The notes below the pieces were generated by a model. It did not search any database. It worked only from the letters and a program-made list of their open reading frames with translations, and was not told the origin of the DNA. 64,000 nucleotides of DNA from Hyphomicrobiales bacterium. GTDB taxonomy: Bacteria > Pseudomonadota > Alphaproteobacteria > Rhizobiales > Beijerinckiaceae. Shown here piece by piece: positions 1 through 8,043 of the stretch. Position numbers and translations under genes: made by a program. The DNA lies in NCBI GenBank assembly GCA_016716745.1, contig JADJVD010000010.1, positions 1-64,000 of the forward strand, given 5' to 3'. Positions within the stretch are counted from its first letter, which is position 1, and each line of letters begins with the position of its first letter.

Positions 1-952
1 TCCTTGAACTTGCGGATCAGCGACTGCGTCTTGCGGTTCATCACGAAGGCGCCGTTCTGGCGATAGCCGGCCTTCAGCGCGTAGACGAGATCGACCAGCG
101 CATCGGACGGGTTGCTCGCCGCGAAGGCGCCGGAGCGCCGGTCGTCACATAGGCGGTCTTGCCCCAGCTCCAGGCGGCTTGCGTCGACTTCGTGTAGGCG
201 AGGAAGCCGGTCGGCTTGTTGACGCCGTCGCCATTGACGAAGGCGGCGCCTTCCTGCTCGGCGAACACCGTGTCCACCTCCTCGGCGATCCACTGCTCGA
301 TATCGACGACGCCGTCGTCGAGCAGCGTCTGCGTCGCCGCCGGCATGGCGTAGAGCTCCATCGCCGGGAAGGTGAGTTCGGCGAGCTGCTGCGTCGCGCC
401 CTGGCTGCGCACGCCCGTCTCGGCGACCCAGCCGGCGGCGGGGCCGGAGATCGAGAAGGCCTTCTTGAACTGGTTGGTTGAAATCTCGCGCACCGAGGCG
501 ATGGCGCGGATCGGCGAGATCTGCGCCATGCGGCGCAGCAGCTCGCGCTCGGCGGGCGCGGGCACGAGATAGCCGCCGTCCGGGCCGGAGCCGGCCGACA
601 GCGCCTTCTCCTCGAGCGATTTCAGGCCGGACGTCTCGCCCGACTTCGCATAGGCGCGGAAGGCGGCCGCGTGTTCGAGCGCCATCGGCTCGCTCGCCTT
701 CGTCTCGGCGCCGAGCTTCGGCCGCGCGGCGTCGAGGCTGACGCGATCGAGGCGCTTCCTGGCCTCGTCGAGCGCGCGGTCGATGCGGGAGAGCTTCTCC
801 TCGGTCACGACATCGGCCGAGAGCCGCGTCTCGATCTGCGCGAGGCGCTCGTCATTGGCCTCGCGAAACGCCTCGAAGGCGCGGTTGAACTCGTCGAACG
901 CGGCGGTCGGCGCCTTGGTCTCCGGCGCGCCGAACATGGGATCATACGTCAT
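1..952 (-). pseudogene. GTA-type HK97-fold major capsid protein, frameshifted and cut by the window edge
   Basis: This encodes the head shell protein of a phage or gene transfer agent (GTA). The N-terminal 100 residues are a charged coiled-coil scaffold (delta) domain that the neighbouring protease would remove. The HK97 fold follows, with ADGGYLV-like, GWVAETG, LLDDGVVDIEQW and NGDGVNKPTGF segments matching the Rhodobacter capsulatus GTA capsid (g5) family. After YVTTGA the frame breaks at about position 133; the next frame reads ASNPSDALVDLVY and FVMNRKT, the expected continuation, so one base is missing. I start at ATG 952, which has GGAG nine bases upstream, rather than ATG 967. The gene runs off the left edge. 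Family is certain; whether the break is real decay or a sequencing error is not. Confidence 0.85.
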
Positions 953-976
953 GCAGTGTTTCTCCATGAATGAAGC

Positions 977-998
977 GCGGACGCGCGAAGGCGTCCGC
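977..998. other. Perfect 8-bp stem hairpin upstream of the capsid gene
   Basis: GCGGACGC and GCGTCCGC flank a 6-nt loop in the leader of the capsid gene. It may be a processing or attenuation structure separating capsid expression from the inserted cassette. No T-run follows on either strand. The rest of 999-1197 shows no convincing gene. Confidence 0.35.
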
Positions 999-1197
999 CG
1001 CGCGCTTGCGCGTCAGTTGGTCCGTCTAGGAGCGACGCTCGCGCGCGACGGCTCGCGCGGCGCGGAAGGTGGGGCGACGCAACGACGGCCGCGCATCGGC
1101 GCGGCGGCGATGCGCTAATCACTCGGTTGAATGGCGAAATGCGCGCGCGATGCGCGGCGGGAGGGACGCCGACATGACCGGCGCGACCGCTTCGGCC

Positions 1198-1338
1198 TCA
1201 GCCGTCCACGAAGTCCCGGATCACTTGGAATAGTGCGGGTTGGTCGTCGTTCGCCGCTTCGCCGCCTCCGACGAGGCCGGACTCGATGTCGTCGCGGCTC
1301 GATCCGATCGCGACACACGCGGGCCGCGACGAAATCAC
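1198..1338 (-). CDS. Short ORF resembling a shortened second copy of the adjacent immunity-like protein
   Basis: A 46-codon frame with a GTG start lies directly downstream of the 81-aa immunity-like gene. Its composition is protein-like: acidic, unlike the arginine-rich shadow frames here. Its C-terminus aligns with that gene: DIESGL..GGE...DDQPALFQVIRD against HIEYSLFRGDE...DDQDALIALIRE. It also shares an SRP motif but lacks about 11 residues between that motif and IE. I read it as a tandem, internally deleted paralogue of the putative immunity gene. There is no strong ribosome binding site, so expression is uncertain. Confidence 0.4.
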   Translation of the reverse strand: MISSRPACVAIGSSRDDIESGLVGGGEAANDDQPALFQVIRDFVDG

Positions 1339-1351
1339 GCTCGCACGGATG

Positions 1352-1597
1352 TCAATCGTCGGTTCTCTCGCGGATGAGCGCGATGAGCGCGTCCTGATCG
1401 TCGAGGACCCATTCATCGCCCCGAAAAAGGCTGTACTCGATATGGTCGTCGAAGAACTCGACTTCGCCGCGCACGCCGACCAACGTGAAAGAAACCATGA
1501 TCGCGTCAGGCCGGCTCTGTTCGAGCCTGAACCGGACTTTCCTCGCGTTGAGAAATTCCAGAAACGGAAAGAGATCCTTCATTCCGTCGAATGTCAT
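1352..1597 (-). CDS. Small acidic protein, putative immunity protein
   Basis: This 81-aa protein begins MTFDGMKDLFPFLEFLN and contains RPDAIMVSFTLVGVRGEVEFF, an alternating hydrophobic pattern suggesting an alpha/beta fold, followed by an acidic tail. It starts 11 bases after the stop of the toxin-like ORF. Size, acidity, placement after a glycine/serine-linker protein, and a degenerate second copy downstream are all typical of immunity genes of polymorphic toxins. No named family was recognised; the role is inferred from context. The ATG at 1597 is where the protein-like composition begins; upstream the same frame is arginine-rich shadow sequence. Confidence 0.55.
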   Translation of the reverse strand: MTFDGMKDLFPFLEFLNARKVRFRLEQSRPDAIMVSFTLVGVRGEVEFFDDHIEYSLFRGDEWVLDDQDALIALIRERTDD

Positions 1598-1608
1598 CGC
1601 GCTTGCTC

Positions 1609-1938
1609 CTACTTTCTGTAGTTTGGGCGGCCCAAGAGTTTGAGGCAAGTCCGTGCCGCTGCGTCGCCGCTCCTGGCAAGGCGCTTGACGTCTCCGACTT
1701 TCCAATCCGAAAACTGGCCCGGCAAGACGCTGTTGACGCTGCCATTGCAATACGCCGAGCCGAACATTCGCACGGACATGTCGAGTTGGTCGGGCGTGAA
1801 GCCGCCGGCGGCGACGACGAGACCTAAGCCGCTCGACGAACCTGCCGCGCCGGCTCGAGGTCGCGAGCGCGGCCCTCCGTCGAACATCCATTTGCCCGTT
1901 TCGTCGTGCGGCTGGTCGTCGCGAGTGCGCCGGGTCAA
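1609..1938 (-). CDS. Small protein with linker and compact C-terminal module, putative toxin
   Basis: This 109-aa ORF has a TTG start 16 bases after the prohead protease stop. It has a basic N-terminus with GKWMFDGG, a Gly/Ser/Ala-rich linker at about residues 28-47, then a compact module with FTPDQLDMSV, SAYCNGSVNSVLPGQF and a basic end LKLLGRPNYRK. Linker plus a short C-terminal module followed at once by a small acidic gene is the architecture of polymorphic toxin tips. No catalytic motif was identified, so toxin is a hypothesis. The frame is open upstream to 2022, inside the protease gene, so a frameshift could fuse it to the protease. RcGTA clusters normally have capsid directly after protease, so this cassette is extra. 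Confidence 0.5.
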   Translation of the reverse strand: MTRRTRDDQPHDETGKWMFDGGPRSRPRAGAAGSSSGLGLVVAAGGFTPDQLDMSVRMFGSAYCNGSVNSVLPGQFSDWKVGDVKRLARSGDAAARTCLKLLGRPNYRK

Positions 1939-1954
1939 CTCGATCCGCGCAGCG

Positions 1955-2419
1955 TCACACGAGCGGGACCGCCGGCGCCGCGCCTTTGCGCTCCACCCGC
2001 GCGCCCGCCAGCATCGGGAAAGTCACCAGCGAGATTTCCCAAAGGTCGACCGACACGAGGCGGCGGCCGCCGCGCGCGCCGCGTGTCGCGCGGTCGGCGC
2101 GGAAGCCGATGGAGAGCCCGTCGAGCGCGCCGTCGCGGATGAGCGCGGAGAGTTCGCGCGCCCGCGCCACCTCGCGATTGAGCTCGCCGACGACGCGCAG
2201 GCCCTTGCCGTCCTCCTCGATCGACAACCAGCGGCCGATGGGCTCGGCCGGATCGTGCTGCCACAACATGCGCACGCCGGCCGCGCCGCGTCGGCGCAGC
2301 GAAGCGCGAAAGGCGCCGGGCGCGACGATATCGCCGGACAGATCCGCGACGCCGAACAGGCTCGCATAGCCGGAGAAGACCGCGCCCGATCGAGGCGCGA
2401 GCGCGAGGGCGGCGCCCAT
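1955..2419 (-). CDS. HK97-family prohead protease (GTA g4-like)
   Basis: This is the capsid maturation protease, a serine protease of the herpesvirus assemblin/HK97 (U35) type that removes the capsid delta domain during head assembly. At 154 aa it is short but complete: SGYASLFGVADLSGDIVAPGAF near the N-terminus, the catalytic His in LWQHDP (about residue 55), the catalytic Ser in DGLSIGF (about 103), and the WEISLVTFPM strand. The start ATG 2419 overlaps the stop of the preceding 46-aa ORF (TGATG), implying translational coupling. Order portal, small ORFs, protease, capsid matches RcGTA-like clusters, interrupted only by the 1.2-1.9 kb cassette. Confidence 0.88.
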   Translation of the reverse strand: MGAALALAPRSGAVFSGYASLFGVADLSGDIVAPGAFRASLRRRGAAGVRMLWQHDPAEPIGRWLSIEEDGKGLRVVGELNREVARARELSALIRDGALDGLSIGFRADRATRGARGGRRLVSVDLWEISLVTFPMLAGARVERKGAAPAVPLV

Positions 2420-2559
2420 CACGCCACCTCGCGCACGAGCGGGCGCGTCGCGAATTTGTGCGGCCGCGGCCTGCGCGCGCGGGCGAGCCGCGCCAGCGTT
2501 TCGAGAAAGTCGCGGAACACGCGCGCGGCCTCGCCGCGTTCGTCGCGCGGATGCGTCAT
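2419..2559 (-). CDS. 46-aa basic protein between GTA portal and protease
   Basis: A small ORF begins MTHPRDERGEAARVFRDFLE and ends directly at the protease start, sharing bases in a TGATG overlap. It is basic and mostly helical, with no recognised domain. It lies in the position of the tiny open reading frames found between portal and protease in GTA clusters. The coupling to the protease and the ATG in a sensible spot argue for a real gene; function unknown. Confidence 0.55.
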   Translation of the reverse strand: MTHPRDERGEAARVFRDFLETLARLARARRPRPHKFATRPLVREVA

Positions 2560-2580
2560 GCCAGCCTCCGTCGAATGAAG

Positions 2581-2769
2581 TCAGTCGGCGTCGCCGAAGC
2601 GACGGTTGAATCGGGCGAGCTCGCGCACGAAATCGTCGAAGCGCCGGTTCGCCGCGGCGATCTCGCGCACGAGGCGGAACACCAGCGCGGAGGCCGCGCT
2701 CGCCCACAGAAACAGGGTGAGATGCGCCAGGTCGCCGCGCTCGGCGACGACGCGGATGAGATCGTCCAT
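2581..2769 (-). CDS. Small GTA-cluster protein with one membrane segment (g3.5-like position)
   Basis: A 62-aa protein: acidic N-terminus MDDLIRVVAERGDLAHL, a hydrophobic stretch LTLFLWASAASALVFRLV (residues about 17-34), then a charged helix. It lies 21 bases after the portal gene, in the place of orf g3.5 of RcGTA-like clusters. The family of such ORFs is uncharacterised; a role in head assembly is inferred only from position. Confidence 0.6.
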   Translation of the reverse strand: MDDLIRVVAERGDLAHLTLFLWASAASALVFRLVREIAAANRRFDDFVRELARFNRRFGDAD

Positions 2770-2790
2770 CGTCTCCTCCCCGGCGCTACG

Positions 2791-3990
2791 TCAGGCCTTC
2801 GCGCCTGCTCCGTCCTTGGCGCCGTAGCCGGCGGCCTCGCGCTTTTCGTCGACGGTGAGAAAGCTTGCCGCCTCGAGGCGCGCCCATTCGCGGGCGCGTT
2901 CGTCGGAGAGCGCGTCGATGCGGTCGAGATCGACGTCGAGACGCAGGCCCGGATCGTAGGCGCCGCCGAGCCAGGCCTCGATGGCGCGTTGCGCGCGCAT
3001 CGTCAGCGGGATCGCGGTCTGGCGCCAGAAGGCGCGATTGGCCTCGGCGAAGTTCGCATGCGTGTTGTCGCCGGGCAGGCCGAGCATCAGCGGCGGCACG
3101 CCGAAGGCGAGCGCGATTTCGCGCGCCGCGCCCGCCTTTGCGGCCATGAAGTCCATGTCCTTCGGCGTCAGCGACAGCGGCTTCCAGTCGAGCCCGCCTT
3201 CGAGCAGCAGCGGGCGGCCGGCGTTGCGCGGCCCCTGAAAGCTTTCCTCCAGTTCGCGCTTCAGCCGCTCGAACTGATCGTCCGACAGGTGCCCGCTCTC
3301 GCCGGCGTAGACGAGCGCGCCGGAGGGGCGCGCGGCGTTGTCGAGCAGCGCCTTGTTCCAGCTTCCGGCCGCATTGTGAATGTCGAGCGCGACCTGCGCG
3401 GCGGCGATGGGCGAGAAACCGTAATGATCGTCGAGGGCGGAGAACATCTTCATATGCAGGATCGGCTTCACGCCCTCGCCGCGCATGTCGTAGCGCACGC
3501 GGTCGGCGCCGACGACGTAGTCATACGCCTCCGCCCAGCCGTTCGCGCCGGGCACGATCCGGATGCGGTCGGGCCGCAGCGCGTAGAGCTCGCGCGGGCG
3601 ACCGTCGATGCTGGCGCATTCGACATAGGCGTTGCCGGACACGAGCAGGTGGCCGAACAGCGCCTCGAGGAAGCTCGCGCCGTCCTCATGCGGATTGGGG
3701 CGCCGCAGAAGATCGAGCAGCGGATGCTCGATCAGTTCGGCGCGGCCCTGATAAAGGCGCCAGGGAATGGTGGCGGCCGCCTCCGCGATCATGCGCACGC
3801 AGCGATAGACGACGGCGTTGCGCTCGTAGCCCTCGCGGGCGAGCGCGGCGTAGTCGCGCGGCGTCCAGCGCGGGCGGCCCGTCGCATGCAGCGCGATCAT
3901 CGCGCCGGCGCGCGACTCCTTGGCTTCGGGGACGCGGGCGTGCGGGGCGCGGGACAGCGCGCCGGCGAGGCGTGCGAGAAGTGAGGGCAT
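2791..3990 (-). CDS. Phage/GTA portal protein (HK97 family, g3-like)
   Basis: The portal is the dodecameric ring at the capsid vertex through which DNA is packaged. The 399-aa protein shows HK97-type portal features: early GYERNAVVYRCVRMIAEAAA, then LLRRPNPHEDGASFLEAL, LLVSGNAYVE, LRPDRIRIVPG, a SPIAAAQVALDIHNAA helix, FGVPPLMLGLPGDNTHANF and a C-terminal WARLEAASFLTVDEKRE. ATG 3990 is chosen because family-like sequence (MPSLLARLAGALSRAP) begins there; the frame extends further upstream as arginine-rich noise. It follows the large terminase with a 55-base gap, as in GTA clusters. Confidence 0.9.
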   Translation of the reverse strand: MPSLLARLAGALSRAPHARVPEAKESRAGAMIALHATGRPRWTPRDYAALAREGYERNAVVYRCVRMIAEAAATIPWRLYQGRAELIEHPLLDLLRRPNPHEDGASFLEALFGHLLVSGNAYVECASIDGRPRELYALRPDRIRIVPGANGWAEAYDYVVGADRVRYDMRGEGVKPILHMKMFSALDDHYGFSPIAAAQVALDIHNAAGSWNKALLDNAARPSGALVYAGESGHLSDDQFERLKRELEESFQGPRNAGRPLLLEGGLDWKPLSLTPKDMDFMAAKAGAAREIALAFGVPPLMLGLPGDNTHANFAEANRAFWRQTAIPLTMRAQRAIEAWLGGAYDPGLRLDVDLDRIDALSDERAREWARLEAASFLTVDEKREAAGYGAKDGAGAKA

Positions 3991-4045
3991 GGTCGTCCTT
4001 GCGTTCTGATCGTCGCTCTTGGGTCGCGCTTCGGCCGCGCGTCGT

Positions 4046-5377
4046 TCACACCCGCCGCATGCGCGGTTCGCGGCGTTTGGGGCCGAGCGCGAGGGCCGTG
4101 ATCGCCCACACCAGCGCGTCGAGCCGGTCGGGGCTGCGGGCGCCGCCGAGCCCGTCCGGGCCAAAGGCGCACATCTCGTCCTCCAGTTGCGGAAACGCGC
4201 CGACGTGGGCGACGCGGCCCTGTTCGTAGAGCTGCGCCACCGGGGCGGCGCGCAGATATTTGCCGCGCGTGGCGCGCACGGTCTCCACCGGCACGCCGGC
4301 GTCGGCCTCCGCGATGACGCTCGTCACCATTTCGCCGCCCTGATTGATCTCGGCGACGAGCGCGTCGGCCTCCAGCTTGCGATAGAGCGCGATGGCGGCG
4401 GCCGCCCATTCGGCGGGGCGCGCGCGCTCCAGCGTCGCGTCGGCGAGCACGAACAGCGCGCCGCTTTCGCTCACGCCGGCGGCGACGACGCCGCAGGCGT
4501 CGGCGCGCGCGCCGGAAGAGGCCGGCGGGTCGATGGCGACGACGATGCGGCATAGCGCCGGCGCGGTTTCGACGCGGGAACGCTCGATCATCTCGCGCGT
4601 CCACAGGGCGCCGGGCGTATCCTCGATCAACTCGCCGTCGAGCTCCTGCCGGCCGAGACGCGAGCCGCGATAGCGCTCGACGATGGCGGTCAGAAACTCC
4701 GGCGCGAGATTGCGCGCGTTCGCCTGCGTGGCGGCGCGCGTCACCGCGACGCGCGGATCGGCGAGCAGTTTCTTGATCAGCGGCGCGGGGCGCGGCGTCG
4801 TGGTGACGAGCTGACGCGGCCGGTCGCCGAGGCGCAATCCGAATTGCAGCATGTCGAACACCTGTTCGGGCTTCTTCCATTTGGCGAGTTCGTCGCACCA
4901 GGCGGCGGCGAATTGCGGCCCGCGCAGGCTCTCGGGGTCTTCCGCCGAGAAGCCTTGCGCGATCGCGCCGTTCGGCCATGAGAGGCGACGGCGCGTCGGC
5001 TCCCAGACCGGGCGGTCGCAGGCGCGATGGACGGCGAGGAGTCCGGAGACGCCCTCCACCATCACGTCGCGCAAATCCGCCGCCGTTTCGGCGACGAGCG
5101 CGATGCGCCCCACGGGCGCGGCCGCGAAGGGCGGGCGCCCGAGCGCCATGCCCTTCACCCATTCGGCGCCCGCGCGCGTCTTGCCCGCGCCGCGTCCGCC
5201 GATCGACAACCAGATCGACCATGGCTCGCCACCCTGCGCGAGGGCGGGCGGCAACTGGTCGGGACGGGCCCAGAACTCCCAATCGTCGAGCAGCCCGATC
5301 AGCGCCTCGCGCGGCAGGCCGGCGAGCGCCTCGTCAAACCGGCCCGTCCGCGCCGAGGCGATCAAGCCGGCGCGCAA
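4046..5377 (-). CDS. Terminase large subunit / GTA packaging ATPase-nuclease (g2-like)
   Basis: This is the DNA-packaging motor. The ATPase domain carries Walker A GGRGAGKTRAG (about residues 59-69), the Walker B region FAAAWCDELAKW and a coupling motif LVTTTPRP. The RNase H-like nuclease domain carries acidic residues in VVAIDPPASS, VAEINQGGEM and RLDALVWAITAL. About 443 aa is typical. The start is uncertain: TTG 5377 or TTG 5365, both inside the 3' end of the g1-like gene, so the two genes overlap by 32-44 bases. The frame is intact, in contrast to the frameshifted capsid gene of the same cluster. Confidence 0.88.
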   Translation of the reverse strand: MRAGLIASARTGRFDEALAGLPREALIGLLDDWEFWARPDQLPPALAQGGEPWSIWLSIGGRGAGKTRAGAEWVKGMALGRPPFAAAPVGRIALVAETAADLRDVMVEGVSGLLAVHRACDRPVWEPTRRRLSWPNGAIAQGFSAEDPESLRGPQFAAAWCDELAKWKKPEQVFDMLQFGLRLGDRPRQLVTTTPRPAPLIKKLLADPRVAVTRAATQANARNLAPEFLTAIVERYRGSRLGRQELDGELIEDTPGALWTREMIERSRVETAPALCRIVVAIDPPASSGARADACGVVAAGVSESGALFVLADATLERARPAEWAAAAIALYRKLEADALVAEINQGGEMVTSVIAEADAGVPVETVRATRGKYLRAAPVAQLYEQGRVAHVGAFPQLEDEMCAFGPDGLGGARSPDRLDALVWAITALALGPKRREPRMRRV

Positions 5378-5894
5378 GCTCGGCGCGCAGATCGGCGATG
5401 TCCCACGGTCCGTCGGCGGCGTCGGCCGCGACGGCGCGCGTCTGGTCGAGGCGGTCGAGGTCGCCGAGCGTCTTGACGAGGCTGGCGAGGGTGCGCGCCT
5501 GGCTTTCGACATCGGCCCCCTGCTCCAGTCGGTCGTGGATGCGGTTGAGATGCGTCTCGACCGAGCGACGCACGCGCCCCGCCATGCGGGCGAGGTCGAG
5601 CGGCTTCAGCGGCGTGGGCGCCTCGCTGGGCGCCGCCTCGACCGGCGTCGGTTCGGGCGCGGGCTCGCGCGGCGTCTGCGCGGCACCTTTGCGGGCGAAG
5701 GGCTTCGCCTTCGGGCGCGGCGCGAAGGCCATCTGGCGGGCGATGCGGCGCAACACGTCCGTCGAGATCGCGAAGCGCGCCGCGACAGTGGTCAGCGGCT
5801 CGGCGTCCGCCTCGTAGTCGCGACGCAGCGCGGCGAGCGCCTCGTCGCTCAGGGTCGTGCGCGTCGGCTGGGTCGCGCGCGTCGGCTTGCGCAT
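5334..5894 (-). CDS. GTA g1-like / small terminase-like DNA-binding protein
   Basis: A 186-aa protein starting at ATG 5894 after a good GGAGGC ribosome binding site. Residues about 14-50 (LAALRRDYEADAEPLTTVAARFAISTDVLRRIA) form a helix-turn-helix-like unit. A Pro/Ala linker follows, then a long helical region VRRSVETHLNRIHDRLEQG with further leucine-rich helices to the end. Position at the head of the cluster and overlap with the large terminase fit the GTA g1 gene, a small terminase homologue. The call rests on context and architecture rather than a close motif match. Confidence 0.65.
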   Translation of the reverse strand: MRKPTRATQPTRTTLSDEALAALRRDYEADAEPLTTVAARFAISTDVLRRIARQMAFAPRPKAKPFARKGAAQTPREPAPEPTPVEAAPSEAPTPLKPLDLARMAGRVRRSVETHLNRIHDRLEQGADVESQARTLASLVKTLGDLDRLDQTRAVAADAADGPWDIADLRAELARRLDRLGADGPV

Positions 5895-6205
5895 CTTGCC
5901 TCCGGATGTCGGGCTCCAAAACGCCGTCGGGCGACGAACCGGAGAGGTCCGCCGCCCGACGCAGTTGGGGAGCATGCCGAAACCTTAGCGGGGGAGCGTC
6001 ACGCTGTCAAGGCTTAAATTCCTATCTTGTCGCAGCCAGCGCGTCGCGTTTCATTTTGCGCCGGCGATATTGCGCGAAGCCGGCGCAGCGATAGAGGAAT
6101 ATAATCCATTTCCGCCCGCGTGTCAGCCCTGCGCGCGGCTCGGGTTGAAGCGCGCGGCGCGAGGCCGCACTGTGCGGGCGGACTTCTCCGCCCGGGACTT
6201 CTCGC
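5895..6205. promoter_or_regulatory. Divergent intergenic region between GTA-like cluster and amidase
   Basis: 311 bases without a gene, separating the minus-strand head cluster from the plus-strand amidase. A relatively AT-rich patch at about 6010-6060 (GCTTAAATTCCTATCTTG, TTTCATTTTG) is the best place for promoters. No clear operator, attachment site or tRNA was seen. Confidence 0.4.
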
Positions 6206-7610
6206 GTGACCGATCTCCTCGCCCTCGACGCCGCCGCCCTGACCGCGCTCTACCGCAAACGCGCCGCCTCGCCGATCGAGTATCTCGAAGCGGCGCTGGC
6301 GCGTCTGGCGCGCGAAAATCCGCGCGTCAACGCGCTGAACGTGCTCGACGAGGCCGGCGCCCGCGCCGCCGCCAAGGCGAGCGCCGAGCGCTGGGCCAAG
6401 GGCGCGCCGCTCTCCCCCGCCGACGGAATCGTCGCGACGATCAAGGACAATGTGATGCTCGCCGGCTTTCCGAACCGGCGCGGCTCGGCGACCAGCGATC
6501 CGGCGCCCGTTACGGTCGACGCGCCCGCCCCGGCGCGTTTGAAGGAGGCGGGCTGCGTCATCCTCGGCAAGACCACCCTGCCCGAATATGGCTGGAAGGG
6601 CGTCACCGACTCGCCGCTCACCGACGTCACCCGCAATCCGTGGAAGCGCTCGCGCACGACGGGCGGCTCCTCGGGCGGGGCGGCGGCGCTGGCCGCGCTC
6701 GGCGTCGGCCACCTGCATCTGGGAACGGACGGCGCCGGCTCGATCCGCATTCCGGCCGCCTTCACAGGCGTGTTCGGGCTGAAGCCCTCGTTCGGGCGCG
6801 TGCCGGCCTGGCCGGCCTCGCCCTTCGGCGTCGTCGCCCATCTCGGCCCGCTGACGCGCACGGTTTCGGACGGGGCGCTGATGCTGAACATCCTCGGCCG
6901 GCCGGACGGGCGCGACAATCTCGCCTGGAACACCGAGCCGCCGGATTATCGCGTCGGTCTCGCCGACGGCGTCGCGGGGCTGCGCATCGCCTGGTCGCCG
7001 CGGCTCGGCTATCGTCGACAAGGTCGACTCCGACGTCGCGGCCGCAACCGCCGCCGCCGCGCAGGTCTTCGCCGATCTCGGCGCGCATGTGGAGGAGGCC
7101 GACCCCGGCTTCGACTGCCCGCTCGCCATTCTCGACGTGCTGTGGAAGGCCGGCGCGGCGGCGGCGACCGCCAGCGTGCCGGACGCCGCCCACGCGACGA
7201 TGGACCCGGGCCTCGTGAAGGAGTTCCTCGCCGGCCGCGACCTGAAGGCGACCGACTATCTGCGCGCCTTCGCCGGCCGCGCCGGGCTGGCCTGGCGGAT
7301 GGCGCGGTTCCACGAGCGCTACGATCTTCTGCTGACGCCGCAGATGCCGACGCCGGCGATCGAGGCGGGGCGCGACACGCCCGCCTCCGGCGACTACGGA
7401 CAGGACTGGATCAACTGGTCGCCCTTCACCTACCCGTTCAACCTGACGCAGCAGCCGGCGGCTAGCGTTCCGTGCGGGCTGACGCGCGAGGGATTGCCGA
7501 TCGGCGTGCAGATCGTCGGGCCGATGCGCGGCGACGCGCTGGTGTTGCGCGCGGCGCGCGCCTTCGAGAGCGCGCGGCCGTTCGCGCGCATCGACGCCTC
7601 GCGCGACTGA
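6206..7610 (+). pseudogene. Amidase (amidase-signature family), frameshifted
   Basis: Amidase-signature enzymes hydrolyse amide bonds with a Ser-cisSer-Lys triad. The N-terminal frame shows the catalytic Lys region VATIKDNVMLAG, the loop TGGSSGGAAAL and the nucleophile region GTDGAGSIRIPAAFTG. After SPRLGY at about position 7012 the frame changes by +1; the next frame reads VDKVDSDVAAATAAAAQVF and continues EEADPGFDCPL to the end at 7610. One extra base (or two missing) explains it; the repaired protein is about 467 aa, normal for the family. Start is GTG 6206 with no strong ribosome binding site. Substrate unknown. The absence of other damage suggests an assembly error or recent mutation. 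Confidence 0.85.
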
Positions 7611-7615
7611 CGCGC

Positions 7616-7816
7616 GTGTCGGCGCAGGAGGATCGCGAGCGACGCCGGCGCACCGTCGCCGGCGCGATCTTCGTCGTCGCCTTCGGCCTCGTCGCGCTGT
7701 GGGTCGCCAAGGCGATGTCGGACAGGCAGACGCTGGAGCGCTGTCTCAACAGCGGACGGCGCGATTGCCTGGAGGTTTCCGCCCCGCGCGATCGCGGCTA
7801 TGCTCCCGTGCGATGA
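7616..7816 (+). CDS. Tiny single-pass membrane protein with ERC-x2-SGR-x-DC motif, copy 1
   Basis: A 66-aa protein, GTG start five bases after the amidase stop. A basic N-terminus (DRERRRRT) precedes one membrane helix TVAGAIFVVAFGLVALWVA (about residues 13-31), so the C-terminal part should face the periplasm. That part holds TLERCLNSGRRDCLEV, where two cysteines eight residues apart could form a disulfide. The stop overlaps the ATG at 7813 of the next frame. The following gene encodes a protein of the same layout and motif, so the two look like a tandem paralogous pair. No family recognised; function unknown. Confidence 0.6.
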   Translation: MSAQEDRERRRRTVAGAIFVVAFGLVALWVAKAMSDRQTLERCLNSGRRDCLEVSAPRDRGYAPVR

Positions 7817-7827
7817 TCGGAGGGGCG

Positions 7828-8043
7828 ATGCGGCGCGACGAAACCGACTACGAGCGACGGACCTTCGTCAATCTGGTCGTGACGATCCTGCTGCTCGTCT
7901 ACGCGCTCGCCTTCGCGTGGACGCTGCTCGCCTTCGGCCGCTACACGGACATCGAGCGTTGCGTCGCCTCGGGCCGGAGCGACTGCGTGCAACTGCCGAC
8001 GCCGCCGCGCTCCGTGCTGCTGCTGCCGAACCGCGGCGGCTGA
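7828..8043 (+). CDS. Tiny single-pass membrane protein with ERC-x2-SGR-x-DC motif, copy 2
   Basis: A 71-aa protein; ATG 7828 is preferred over ATG 7813 because GGAGGGG lies just upstream. Layout mirrors its neighbour: charged N-terminus RRDETDYERR, one membrane helix VVTILLLVYALAFAWTLLAF, then a short exported tail DIERCVASGRSDCVQL and a Pro/Arg end. The shared ER-C-[LV]-x-S-G-R-x-D-C-[LV] motif marks it as a paralogue of the preceding gene. No family recognised. Confidence 0.6.
   Translation: MRRDETDYERRTFVNLVVTILLLVYALAFAWTLLAFGRYTDIERCVASGRSDCVQLPTPPRSVLLLPNRGG

Noticed and set aside
5334..5975. Start of the g1-like gene at 5975
   Set aside because: The extra residues lack family character and ATG 5894 has a clear GGAGG site.
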